Assembly (NCBI GenBank): GCA_905178155.1
Contig: CAJINV010000007.1
Location: 1,841,151-1,905,150, forward strand
Source: Amoebophrya sp. A120
Taxonomy: Eukaryota; Sar; Dinophyceae; Syndiniales; Amoebophryaceae
Length of the DNA: 64,000 nucleotides
Direction of reading: 5' to 3'
Every line of letters starts with the position of its first letter. Within the stretch, counting starts at the first letter, position 1. Below the pieces are notes generated by a model. The model did no database searches. It was given only the letters and a program-made list of their open reading frames with translations, and had not been told where the DNA came from. This document shows, one piece after another, positions 10,839-22,256 of the stretch. A program made the translations under genes and the position numbers.

Positions 10839-13800
10839 ATGGGTTTCGGTCTGCAGTGGGTCCTGTCCGATGAATCGCACTACCGGGAGTTTGTGTGCAA
10901 GATTTGTCTGGACCTGGTCGAACTCCCCGGGACGTACACCAAGTGCTCGCACGTGTTTTGTAACACGTGTCTCCGCCAGTGGGTGCACTCGCTCGCGGAC
11001 ACGAGAAGTAATGCGCCCGGCAACGATCATGATGGGTACTATCTCGACGCTTTCATGGATCACGCAGGAGGGAATGCCTTCGGAAGTGGCGGAGGTTCAT
11101 CCGCGAACGCTTTCTCTTTTTCCCCGCCCTCCGACCGCAGTGGTACTACGCAGACAGTTCCAACGATTCCCTGTCCCGCGTGCAAGGAGCCACTGACCAT
11201 GAACAGAGACCTTTTTGTCTTGCCGAAAAGGGAGCCCTTGGCGAGCCGCTTGCTGAGCAACATCCGGTGTCGATGTCCCTTGGAAAACGGCTGTCCCTGG
11301 CAGGGGGACTACTCGGAACTGCAAGCGCACTTAACAAATCGGGACGCGCACAACGCACCGAGAGCAGGCGGCGGGCTGGAAAATGCTAGTTCTACACCGC
11401 CGACAAAGATGGCGGGTGTCACGACTGGTACTAGTCGTGATAAGATGGACACCATATCAACACAAGAGGACGAAACAGCGCAGGTGACATGCCCCACGGC
11501 ACCAGGAGTGGGCGATACTGACGCCGCAGTATTTTCGACTCGTACCGGCGGCTCGACGAAGCAAGTTTCTGCACCGGGAACAAATGGTAATGGAAGCACT
11601 AACACTCCCACACTACCTGTACCTCCACAAGCCCAAACCCCCTCCATCTCATCTCCAGACTCATCAGACCCGAGTGCTCTGCTGAAAGAGCCCGAGGGCC
11701 TGAAAGAGCTCGGGAACGCCAGGTTCAAAGCCGGTGCCTATCAGGACGCAATACAGCTGTATTCGAAGGCCTTAGCGACACTCCCAGACATAACAAGCTC
11801 GGGCAGTTCATCTCGACCAGGCTCGGCAGCTTCCGGAGGACCAGCGAAGAACACGGGTAATGCTAATAAAACAGCTAGCGCAGCGTCCTCTTCCTCGCGC
11901 GCCGGGGGTTCTTCCCAGTTCATCTTGCCCCCTTCTCCACTCCAACTTGCCACTGAAAGATTGCAGGCCCGCCTGCAAGCCAACCGCGGCGCCTGCTGGA
12001 TGGCGCTCGGCGTGCACAAAAGCGCCGTTGCGGACTGTCAGGAGGCCTGCAAGGCTGACCGCTATTTCGCAAAAGCCTTCGTGCGGCTGGCGTCCGCGAT
12101 GTTTTTGTCGGGATCCAGTGTGCAAGAAGCCATCGCGGTTCTGATGGCAAGAATCGGACAAAACGAGCAAGATAATGTTTCTAACCTCAGCACATGCACA
12201 TCGCAGTCGCACACAAGCACATCAACTCCTTCTCTAGCCACCGCTTCCGAAAAGGACCAATGTCTGAAGGAAATCCGTGCAAAAGTCTCCGAATTCTCCC
12301 TCCTGGCATCCGCGTTGAAAGATGGGCAAGACGCGCTTTCCACCCTGCAAGTTCAGAAATGCGAGCACCTGTTTCAGCGCGCGCACGACCTGGCCGCGAC
12401 CAGCTTCGGCGCGACCCAGGTGCCGCCGGATTTGCAGTTGTGGCTCGCGCGGGCGAAAATCGCGAATGGCAAATCCGACCACGCGAATGGAGTGACCAGG
12501 AGGGTTTTGCGGGGGAACAAGACGAACGCCGAGGCTTTGACGGTGCAATCCACAATATTACTCATCGACGGAGAGACGGAAAAAGCGTTGCAATTATTGA
12601 AGGAAGCGCTCCGGCTCAATCCGGACTTGCAGGAGGCGCAGTTTGTTTTCCGGAAAATCGCGAAACCCTTTTCAAACGCCTTGCAAACCGGGCGGGAATT
12701 CGTGAAAACGCGAGACTTTGCGAAGGCGCTGGACGCCTTCCTCGTTGGGATTGGGTTGGTTCGCGAAAAACTACAAGCGCAGAGAAAGACGAAAGTGAAT
12801 GGTGCACCTACAACTGGTGCAGCTAAGGCTGTGCCAATAAACGGGTCGTGCACAGAGGAAGGACAGCAGGAGACTCCGCTGATTGAGCCAGTGTCTTCAA
12901 TTGCCAGTGGTTGTAGCGGCCAAGAACATCAAACCACTGGGAGGTGGCCCACGTCGACCAAGGATGAATCTAGCGCAATCTTCCCACCTCCGCCTCCGGT
13001 CGACACTCTCGCGAAGGAAGCCGCGGTTGTTCTCGGTTTATCGACCTCTGTGCTCTACGTGCAGCTGCTCTCGGAAGCGGCTACCGCGTCGTTTCGCTTG
13101 AAGCGGTATGACGCAGCGTTGAAATTGTGCAACGACGCGCTCTACGCCCGAGCCGACTACTATGGATGTGTCAGAGTTGAAATCGACAGAGTTGAAATAA
13201 TCTGCCATGCATAAAATGCAAGGCATGCAGTGCCTGTCTTGCCGGGATGGCAAGCGAGGCCGATTGTGAGCCTGTTTAGAGTTTGAAATAGAGCTACTAA
13301 ACTAGCATGATAAAAGCAGTCTCCAGTGCCTAAACAGCATGACAAATTGGATTCCGGTTCTTGGAAAATTTGTCATGCGCCGCTTGATAAGTGGGCTTCC
13401 GACTGGTATCGGTGTGATGCATGACAAACTATTTCAACTTTGACGATTTCGATCCTGACACACCCATAACTACCGCGACGCGATTGTGTTACGGGCAAAC
13501 ACGTTGGTGAACCTGGGTAGGTACCAAGAGGCGGTCCAATCGCTAGAGGGGACCACGCGGTCGATGTTTGAGCACGACGCCCTTGTCCAGCACGCGCACC
13601 AGAAGGCGGTGTTCGAATTGCGCAAATCACAGAGACCGGACTACTACGACGTTTTGAGTAAGCCGTACAAGACGACGCAACAGAGGCCAGCAGCGTGGTC
13701 TTCAAAGCAGGATGGCGACAACAAAGAGGACCAAAGCAGCTCAAACTGCGAAAGCGCAAATAATCCAGTTCCAAACGGTTCGTCAAATTCAGAAGGCGAA

Positions 13801-14280
13801 AATCACGTCACGAATCACGCCCAGAAACGTGTCAAGCGAAACGATTCAGATAATGTGTCGGATCTCGATGAACACAACTCCGAAGCAGAGCCTTGCTCCT
13901 CCCCGAAAAATATGGAACAGGAGCAACAAAAAGCAGAACAAGAAGACGAGCACCAGCAAAACAAGTCCTACTACAAGCTCTCTTCCTTCTCCACCCAATT
14001 TGACATCAAAAACTGCTACAAGCAGCGGTGTTTGGAGCTCCACCCGGATAAACACGCAGGAGAGTCGGAGGCGGATCAGAAAGCGGCGAAAGAACGTTTT
14101 CAGCTGGTCGGGGAGGCATTTGAGATTTTGAACGACGACGCGAAGAGGAAATTATGGGACGAAGGATATGACAAGCAGGCAATTGAGGAGAGATTGCGCA
14201 TGATGAACGAGGCTGCGCACAGGCACTCGGGGTGGGGCAGCCACGGTGGTGGCGGGGGAGGGCATCATCACCACCATTAA
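10839..14280 (+). CDS. RING/TRAF-like zinc finger, TPR and J-domain chimeric protein
   Basis: The 1042-residue product is encoded by 10839-13160 and 13474-14280, joined across one introner. Domains in order: RING finger at about 20-125 (CKICLDLVELPG, CSHVFCNTCLRQW, CPACKEPL, with a Gly/Ser insert between its halves); a TRAF-type-like finger (CRCPLENGCPWQGDYSELQAH) at about 145-175; a Thr/Ser-rich linker; TPR repeats from about 285 (EPEGLKELGNARFKAGAYQD and later units); a C-terminal J domain with the HPD triad in LELHPDKH. The start DYYDVL and the HPD helix of the J domain are separated by about 115 polar residues. TPR-J proteins such as DNAJC7 are Hsp70/Hsp90 co-chaperones, and a RING suggests E3 ligase activity. 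The protein could link chaperones to ubiquitination, which is inference. The tail ends in Gly then five His. Confidence 0.88.
13161..13468 (-). mobile_element. Introner, family A, 308 bp, inverted orientation
   Basis: The ends are TATGGATGTGTCAGAGTTG and CTGACACACCCATA. The target duplication is ACTAC (13156-13160 and 13469-13473). The predicted join ARADYRDAIVLRAN continues a TPR helix in frame. Interior blocks such as GAGGCCGATTGTGAGCCTG and AGCTACTAAACTAGCATGA are the reverse complement of those at 7418, so strand is given relative to that copy. Confidence 0.92.
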
Positions 14281-15272
14281 GTAGGTAAATTTTGGTGTGC
14301 AGTAGAACAAGAAAAAATGATGTGCAAATAGTAATAGATATACATATAGAGACTTTCCGTACGCCTACGAATTCCTCTCGAAAACAATTCAGCAGCCGAT
14401 GGCACTACTGCCGTCGGCAGGCAGCACCTTGCTCGATGTGTGTGAGGCTGCATCCGAGTTTACTGTTCGTCACGTGGTTCTGTTTATTTGACGCATGTGA
14501 TGTTGTCCCAGCACTTCTACATCGGATCATAGCACAAGGAAACGCACGGCTTCTTTCGATGGAAAAGAAATAGCTGATCGTAAGCAGCTTCTGTTGTCGT
14601 ACTGAGCAGGTGAGGATCCTACAAAGCCGCGCGGACGTCTGGTCTCCGTTAACATCATGACGAAGAAGATCATGATGATCACGATAGTGATCCATTGGAT
14701 CGCTTCAGGTGCTCTACGTCGGATCAAAAAGTGTACTTTCAATTTTGTACAGCACAGAAGATCTCCTGCCATCTAATTCAAAAAAAAGCTACTGTGCAAT
14801 TGATCCCAGCGTAAAATGATTTCAGATTTTGAAGTCCCGAGTGTGCGTCGTGTGGTATTCAACGAATGAAGCAAGATCAAATGTGGCAAGATGCGTGCTC
14901 CGAAAATGAATCAACTACGTAAAAAAGATCTATTGTTGCTGTTGATCCTGCCATGAGAAAAATGATCTTCCAGATCAAGCCTTAAATCTGCGCTCTAATC
15001 GAGTTCTGCAGCATGCACGAAAAAAATGCTCCCCTCCGCTCCTGCGTGATACTGCTTTCGATTCTTACATACAACGAATGCGCACAGGCCGTGTTTGATG
15101 TGCAAGCCCAAGCCGTAGTTGTATGCTACATTTATTTCTGAACATATTTTAAGGATAAAGAGCAAGGTTCTACTTACTACGTCTACGGTGCCAGCAGTAG
15201 ATACATAGTACAAATTTCTTTTCAACATCTTCTAGTCCCATCTTTTTCAAACGAACAGAAGAGAAAATCAAA
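14281..15272. other. Intergenic upstream of NOP2
   Basis: No coding frame above background, no RNA gene, no repeat recognised. CATGATGATCACGATAGTGATC near 14668-14690 is a small palindromic patch. Confidence 0.55.
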
Positions 15273-18200
15273 ATGGCGAAGAGCAAGAGCATGAAGAGCA
15301 AACCGGTGAGCAAGAGTCTCTCCATCGCCAAGGCTGCGATGGCACGCGACTTCCTAGCTGCGACAAAAGCTGAACCTGGGAAAAAAGCTGCAACCAATAA
15401 AACTAACGAGATGAACACTGCAGCGAAGAAAGTAGATGCCAGTTTTTTGGCAACAGCAAGCAAAAATCCACCAAAAGCAAAACCCCCGGCGACCTCCTCC
15501 GTGAAGAATAAAAAACCTGCTCTTGCAGGAGGAGCGTCTTCGTCGAAGAAGCGTCCGGCTGTAGTGGAACAACCCGAGGACAACGAATCTGACCTCGAGG
15601 AGGAGGAGTTTTCCGATTTGGAAGAAGAGGACCTCTCGACCTTGGACGAGGAGGAGATGTCAGATTTAGACATGCTATCAGAGGAAGAAGAGGAGGAGGA
15701 GGAGGAAGCAGCACAAAGCAGAAATACAACCGCTGCGAAAGCTGATACCAAAGACGCTACTTCTTCAAGTAAAACCGCGAAAGGTAAAGATTCCGCAGAA
15801 GCTCCAAAGGTGGCTACAGCCACCGACAGTACAACAAAGCAGAGCCTGTTCGAAGATTCAGACGAGGAGGAGGAGGAAGAAGACTCCGACGACCTGATGG
15901 ACATCGAAAAAGAGCAGGAAAACATCGATAAAGAGACCGCAGCGACTAAGAAGGCAGCCGCGGCTTACCAGAAGGAGGTGGTTGAAAAGAACCAGCAGGA
16001 CCTGGACTTAGCGGAGAATAGTGAGGACAAGGACTTGCTGGAAGCCGCCGCACTGGACAAAGGGTCTGAGGACGAGGGAGAAGATGGGGAAGAGGAGGGG
16101 GATGCAGCGGATAAAAAAGCAGTGCCAAAAGCCATGGAGATGTCAAAACTGAAAGCGAAAATGGAAAAGAACATCGAACTGCTGAACGACTGGAGTACTT
16201 CGGATCTTATTTTTTTACATGGCATTTTTCGACACAAGGAAGATGATTTTTATATTTTGTTCTTGGTTGTGAACGAGAACGCGGCGTCGCAGCTCACATG
16301 GTGTACGTATAAGTGGTAGCCCAATTGAAGAAGATTCCTCGTTTGCATACAAACGTTTCAATATGGATTGGCTACGGAACAAGACGTTCTTCCCGACAAA
16401 AGGAATCAAACATAAGTATATCAAAACAAAACAGAAACCCTCGGCCGTGCGTCTGCGCGAACAAGGCAGGAGGTCCGGGATGAGGTGTGCGAGCTGGTCA
16501 CCATGTACTATGGCTACAATCCGGAACTCGCCAAATATTTCCTCGACATGTTCCCGCCGGAAGAAGCTCTCTCCTTCTTCGAGGCCAACGAGAAGGCCAG
16601 ACCAGTGACCTTGAGGACCAACACTCTGAAGACGAGAAAAACCGATCTGGCGAAGCAATTGACCGCAAGAGGGGTCAACGTGGCGAACATTGGCGAGTGG
16701 TGCAATCGGGAGGGATTGAAGGTATATGCAAATAGTGACAACGTGTTCCGATTTTCATGATTTATCATGTTTCATCCCCATCATGAACATGAAGTGGAAT
16801 CGTTTCAATCAATAGAAAAAGAAAAAGTTGCTGTGCAAAACATGAACAAGCACACAGCTGCAGTTTATTGCGTGCTAGAATCATAGCAATTATTTTCCTC
16901 CACCCCCCTCAGGTCCTCGACTCCTCCGTGCCGGTTGGTGCGACTCCGGAATACTTGGCTGGGCACTACATGATCCAGGCCGCGTCGTCCTTTGTCCCGG
17001 TGCTCGCGTTGAACCCCCAGGAGGGGGAATCCATCCTCGACATGGCAGCAGCGCCCGGGGGGAAGTGCACGCACGTCGGGCAACTGATGAAAAACACAGG
17101 AACGCTCTACGTCAACGAACTGCAAAAGCAGCGACTTTCGTCTTTGACCGGGAACATACACCGTACGAATTTTGAAGATTTGCTGGCTCTTATTTCTCTT
17201 GCTGGTTTTTGGTACAAGAACTACTCGGGATTTGCATTTGGTTTATTCTCTTACATTTGCTAATCATGTCTTGCTAGTCCTCTAATAAAGCACTCATGCA
17301 TGATAAACCAGATATGGCATCCAGATCCAACCGCAAGGAGGCCGGAAAAATTGAAATACGAATCCAAAAAACAATAGGTCTGGGCCTCACCAACACGGTG
17401 GTGCTGAACTACGACGGTCGGGAACTTCGGGACGTCCTGCCCCCACACAGCCTGGATCGGGTCCTCCTGGACGCGCCCTGCTCGGGCGCGGGTATCGTGG
17501 CGCGGGACCCAACGATCAAGTCGAAGCGGAATCTACTCGAGTTTGAACAAACCGCGCAACTGCAGAAGCAGCTGCTGCTCACCGCGATCGACCTTTGCGA
17601 CGCGAAGAAGAACGGTATACTACCAGGGTTTTGTGTGTTGTACTATCACTAAGGACAGACTTCTTGTAAAATAAGTGCTCAGCACTCTAAAACTTCAACT
17701 GCTGGAAAAATGTCGCTTGCATGTTGCCGATGGAAGAGAAGATCATACTCGACAGATTTTTCCAGCAATTATCCGTATCAAAAATCGATTTTAAATCACA
17801 CTACCCAGGCACGATCGTCTACTCCACGTGCTCCGTGTCTGTCGAAGAGAACGAGATGGTGGTTGACGCCATCCTGAAGAAGAGGAATGTCCGCTTAGTG
17901 GATTTCCGGAAAGAAATCCCCTTCGGCGTACCTGGGTTCACGTCCTACCGGGAGCATCGGTTTGACAAAACGGTCGAGAAAACGCAACGATTCTACCCCC
18001 ACCGACACAACATGGACGGGTTTTTCGTCGCGAAGTTCGAAAAGTTTTCCAACGATTTGCCGAACTTGACGAAAAGAGAAAGGAAGGCAAACCCGGTGGT
18101 GCACTGGGGCAAGGACAAGTGGGAACAAATGGCTGAGACACTTGTGGAGTACGGTGAGGAGCAGGAAGAAGTAGATGATGAGAACGCGGCCACGGGAGCT

Positions 18201-18497
18201 GCAGAAGAAAAGGATGAAATAAATTCGGGCTCTGACAAGGAGCAGGACGGCGAAAAGAGATCGAATGGAGATGAAAGCGCGAGTAAGAAATCAAAGAGCA
18301 AAGTAAAGGGTAAGATATCATCATCAACAGCAGCAGGTTCTGGTTTAGTGGACCACGGAGCGAATGCGGCGCTCGCAGAAAAGATGAGGCTTTTCCGAAG
18401 TGGAGACAAGGCGAAGCTGAAAAAGATGGTCGCGAAAGAGAAGAAAGGTGAGGGCAAGAAAGGTAGTTTGGGGAAAAAGAAAGTGCACAAGAAGTGA
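15273..18497 (+). CDS. NOP2: NOP2/NSUN1 rRNA (cytosine-C5) methyltransferase
   Basis: This nucleolar SAM-dependent enzyme methylates a cytosine of the large-subunit rRNA and is needed for 60S biogenesis. Exons 15273-16194, 16435-16721, 16913-17162, 17378-17614 and 17809-18497 sum to 2385 bases, giving 794 residues. All four introns are GT-AG. The first 300 residues are Lys/Ala-rich and then strongly acidic, as in other NOP2 proteins. The catalytic part shows RPVTLRTNTLKTR, the NOP2 signature GATPEYLAGHYMIQAASS, the SAM-binding LDMAAAPGGKCTHV, the motif IV cysteine in LLDAPCSGAG, and the catalytic cysteine of motif VI in VYSTCSVSVEENE. RFYPHRHNMDGFFVAKFEKF then matches the family's final block. 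The tail is acidic then Lys-rich. No introner is present in this gene. Confidence 0.96.
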
Positions 18498-19056
18498 CTG
18501 CAGCAACAACTTGATGCGCTCCAATAGCTTCTTTTGCTTCATTTCGCATACTATTTTTACTGGCACTCGACCGCACCGCACTCACGCTGGTGCACCAAAA
18601 ATAGCGAGTACAGTGTAACTGACTCGAAATTCAAAGCAAGAATAACATGAGGCTACTGCAGCTCTATGATTTATGCAAATGCTCATGATGTGAAAATGAA
18701 AATTGAACTACATCAAGTTATAGACTCATGCAGTAGTCGAGCACCATCGCATGCACCTGCACGTCTCATTTTTTTTCTTCTTCGTCCGTCCCCGACGTGT
18801 CTTCCACTGAGGGCTGCGAGCTCAACGCTTTCACAGTTTCAATGTCGTGAGTCAAGCGGAGAGCTAGAGAGTCCGGTTTCACTGAGAGGAGCATCGATGT
18901 TTTAAATTTGTTTATTCAAAAAGCTGTAAGAGCAGCTTGTCTTTTGTATCTTTTCGTTTCTCTCTACTAGAAGCGCCAGCACGACCTGCTAGTGTCGTGG
19001 CGGGGGCATATTTATTTTCATTTCTCTGTTCATCTGCCAGACCTATCAGTTTTACC
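18498..19056. other. Intergenic
   Basis: No gene recognised. The frame continuing upstream of the ATG at 19057 has no earlier ATG, so 19057 is taken as the start of the next gene and this stretch as 3' and 5' untranslated DNA. Confidence 0.55.
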
Positions 19057-22000
19057 ATGTCGGGTGATGAATTTTTGCAGGACGACGGTCCGCCTGCCTC
19101 GCTGCTAGAGGGTCTGGACATCGAGCGTCTGGAGGCGCTCGCGGGAGCGGGAATGGACGGCAGTGAGGATTTTCACGTCAATGGGGTGGAGGTGGAGAAT
19201 CGCGACCAGAGCCGAGTCGCCCGCACAACTGGAGCAGATAGTACTTTAACTACGAATCAGGAGCCACATCCTGACTCGACGCCATCACCAACATCAATAA
19301 CGAACCGGGGAGGTGCTGTGGGCGCAGGAGCGGCCTTGAGGTCATCTACTTCGAGGACGTCGACTAGTGCCATGAATCATGGCATTGGAACTATCCAACA
19401 AGAGGAGGCCGATCTTGTCCTCGCAAACAATAATCCTCCAGCAAACGTTCTTCGTGGCAGTAGTTGCAAAGCCTCTACTAGTTGTACCTCGTCGTCTCCA
19501 GCATCACGGAATTCTGGCGCGACGACAAAAGTCTCTTCTTCCAGAGGACAGCAGCACACAGGTGTTTCTTCTAGTACGACTAAGATTTATTCCCGGAACA
19601 CGAGCGGGCAAGATAACTACCCAAGCGAACAAATAGAACTACCGCTTGGGGGTGTAGTTGCAACTGAAGGAGGTACAACTTCTACAACTAGACCTACAAG
19701 TAGAGCAGATATAATCGGCGGCCGCGCGAATCTGGCTTCTACCCTGCAAAATGCTCGCGATCGTGGCACAAGCAACTCGCTCGGCGAGCATTCGTACTCC
19801 TCGTCTGGATCCTCGCCACTTGCAGGACCTGCGAGCGCACCCTCAAGTTCGTCAAACTATCAAGGAGAAGCACATCAAAGCCGGAACAACATCAACTCCT
19901 CGGCGATAAATTCGCCGTCGACTGCAACATCAGGGCGGGGGGCGGGTCACCGCCAAGTTCTTGCCACCATGGGTGCTGTGCCTCTGCTCTCCGAGCAGGA
20001 TCATGGTGGTCAACAGCACGGTGCGAGCGTATTTGTGAGTGCTGCGGCACAGCAACTCACCGCATCATCCTCTTCTTGTTGCTCATCTTCCTCGTCCTCC
20101 TCTAGTGCAGCAGCCTCGTCGGCGACCACCGCCTCTGCTCCCGGGGCAGTGTGGGGCGGCGGGGTGACTACAACATCGACAATAAACAGCCTTTCATCAA
20201 CCTCTGGCTCGGGGGCCACTACCGGCCCCACGCCAACAGGCATGCCATTACCCGCAGCGACGATTTTTCACAACACAGGAGCTGGAAGTTGTACTACCAG
20301 CGGCGTTAACGGCACGTCGCGGGGTGGAACCAGTACAGCTATGGGCGGTGGTGGGCAGCTTCTCGCCGGAACAACTACGAGCAGTACTAGCAGCACCTCG
20401 TCAGTAATCTTCACTGCTGTAACTACGCCGAGTGGGGATGGTGCAGCAACTTCTTCTAGTGCAACGAACCGAATGAGCAGCAACAGCAGCGCAGGGGGAG
20501 GAACTTCTGGACCGCCAGTTCTAGTGCACAACAACTTTTCAGCTGCTCACACGCCCAAAAGCAGCGAGCTGAGCAATTCGCAGACGAGGGTAAACGCCGT
20601 GCGGACCCCGCCGAACTGTGGTTCGGAGACGCCGCCGGCTGTGGGGCACAGTAGCTCGAGGAACAGCAACCATGGGGACAGCAATATCATGGGAACGAGC
20701 GGCGATCTGAACAAGTCCAAACGGATTTTACGGCTTTTCTCGCCATTGCAGGGACCGGGACGCTATCGCATGGATGCAAATGCAGAGATGAAGAAGAAGT
20801 GCTAGCACGCAAGCAAAGTAAAATCGCGGTTTTGCCTCTGGATTCGCTATCTGCATCGACGCATTTTCGATGCTCCTGGATTCGCTAGCATCTACAAGAT
20901 CTCTCTATCGAATGCGGAAAAAGTGCTTGTACTTATAATTAATTTTTGCAATGATCTCGATGACGCTCCTCGTAGTTAGCAAGTATGTGTGTCATGCTTG
21001 CTTCTACTTCAACATCAACTTCTTTTTCCCTGCATAGACGGAGCAAGGAGGGTAGCAAGGAGCAAACGAAGAAGAGCTGGAATGAAGTAGTTGGGAAAGT
21101 GCAGAAAAGTGACGGTATATTGATATCTCGATCGTTCTTTTTTGTCTAAATGTTGCATGTAAGACGATGGATCATCATCTTCTTCATTTTCATGGATGGC
21201 GAGTCAGTTGTGCACACGTCCAAAGAGCAATCGCACCGGCGCGACATCAGGAATACTCTTTTCGATTTTCTGTCTCTGACAAACCTCAAAGTATAAATCG
21301 GTAGTAGAAGATCAATTTTTTTTGGCCCTTAAACATCAGGTAGTGTCCGTGCCTCTCCGCCCGGGAGTGGCGCTCCCGCGCGACCCCGAAGCCACGACGG
21401 CAACACCCCCGACAGTAGCACCTCCGCGCACGCGGTAGCCATGCCAGAGCCGCTGCGTCAGTACCACCTGTCGGTTTTGGATCAGAATTGCTCCACGAGC
21501 ACGACGGGCTCGAGCCGAACCTCCCTGCCATTTCGAAGCAAGGGGCTGATACGGTAAATGAAGAGCTGAACTTTGTTTATATTCCACTAACAAACTTGAT
21601 CTGATGTGAGGCTCTCGTCTCAGTGCTGGTAATATAAGAAGTTCAAGTTTATTGCGTGGTTCGTTGTCATGTCTGTATCTAACACTGCCACTCTAAGACA
21701 CTCCAACTCCTACAACTTCGACGAGATGATATTCACATTCATCAGCTTCCTCTTTCAACAGGTATTTGAAGGAGGTCCTGACACAAATCGACACCAACAT
21801 GCGCAACGGGCACATTCCGAGCAAGGAGAAATTTGAGAGATTTCATTCGCAGCTTGTGGAAGCGGTCAGGAAATGGACCCGACCAGCAACTGGGCATGAC
21901 ATGGTATTTTTATAAGTAAGTAATTTCATCTGAATTTCTTTTGTCACAGTCACGCTTGATGTGGAAAAACATTTTCAGTGATAGTCGACATCGAGTAGCA

Positions 22001-22256
22001 CTAGAACATGACTATGCTAGTACAACATACGAATCAATGGCTTTCTCCCATATTGCAATGTGCTCAGCAGCTTTCTACGTTGATTTCCAAAAAATATCAG
22101 ATCCAGCTTGCAGAAATTCTGGCTCCCCTGAGGCAAAAGATAGAAGGCCCTGTGGAGTTACACAAGACTCTGCGGAGACTGGTGAGAAGGTTAATGGTCT
22201 ACGAACGGCCTCGCGGTGGCGGAAGCCACGACGAGCCTCGCAGCTCCACGCGGTGA
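19057..22256 (+). CDS. Ser/Thr-rich protein with SRI-like helical C-terminus
   Basis: Exons 19057-20798, 21038-21114, 21340-21553, 21762-21903 and 22101-22256 give a 776-residue product. The first donor is GTGCTA; the others are ordinary GT, and all acceptors are AG. The first 560 residues are almost entirely Ser, Thr, Gly and Ala and are probably disordered, after a short acidic start (MSGDEFLQDD). The C-terminal 110 residues are different: RYLKEVLTQIDTNMRNGHIP followed by SKEKFERFHSQLVEAVRKW, then a second basic helical block ending RRLVRRLMVYERPRGGG. The GHIPSKEKF...LVEAV pattern resembles the SRI domain that lets Set2-type proteins bind the phosphorylated RNA polymerase II tail, but the match is by eye and partial. 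No SET domain is visible. Function unknown. Confidence 0.72.

Noticed and set aside
14262-14277. Run of five histidines at the end of the J-domain protein, like a purification tag
   Set aside because: It lies in native genomic context after a Gly/His-rich tail, with ordinary 3' flanking DNA and no vector sequence.
15170-15925. Minus-strand open frame of 251 residues, Ser-rich with hydrophobic stretches
   Set aside because: It is the antisense of the acidic Glu/Asp run of NOP2; the composition follows from complementing GAG/GAA codons.
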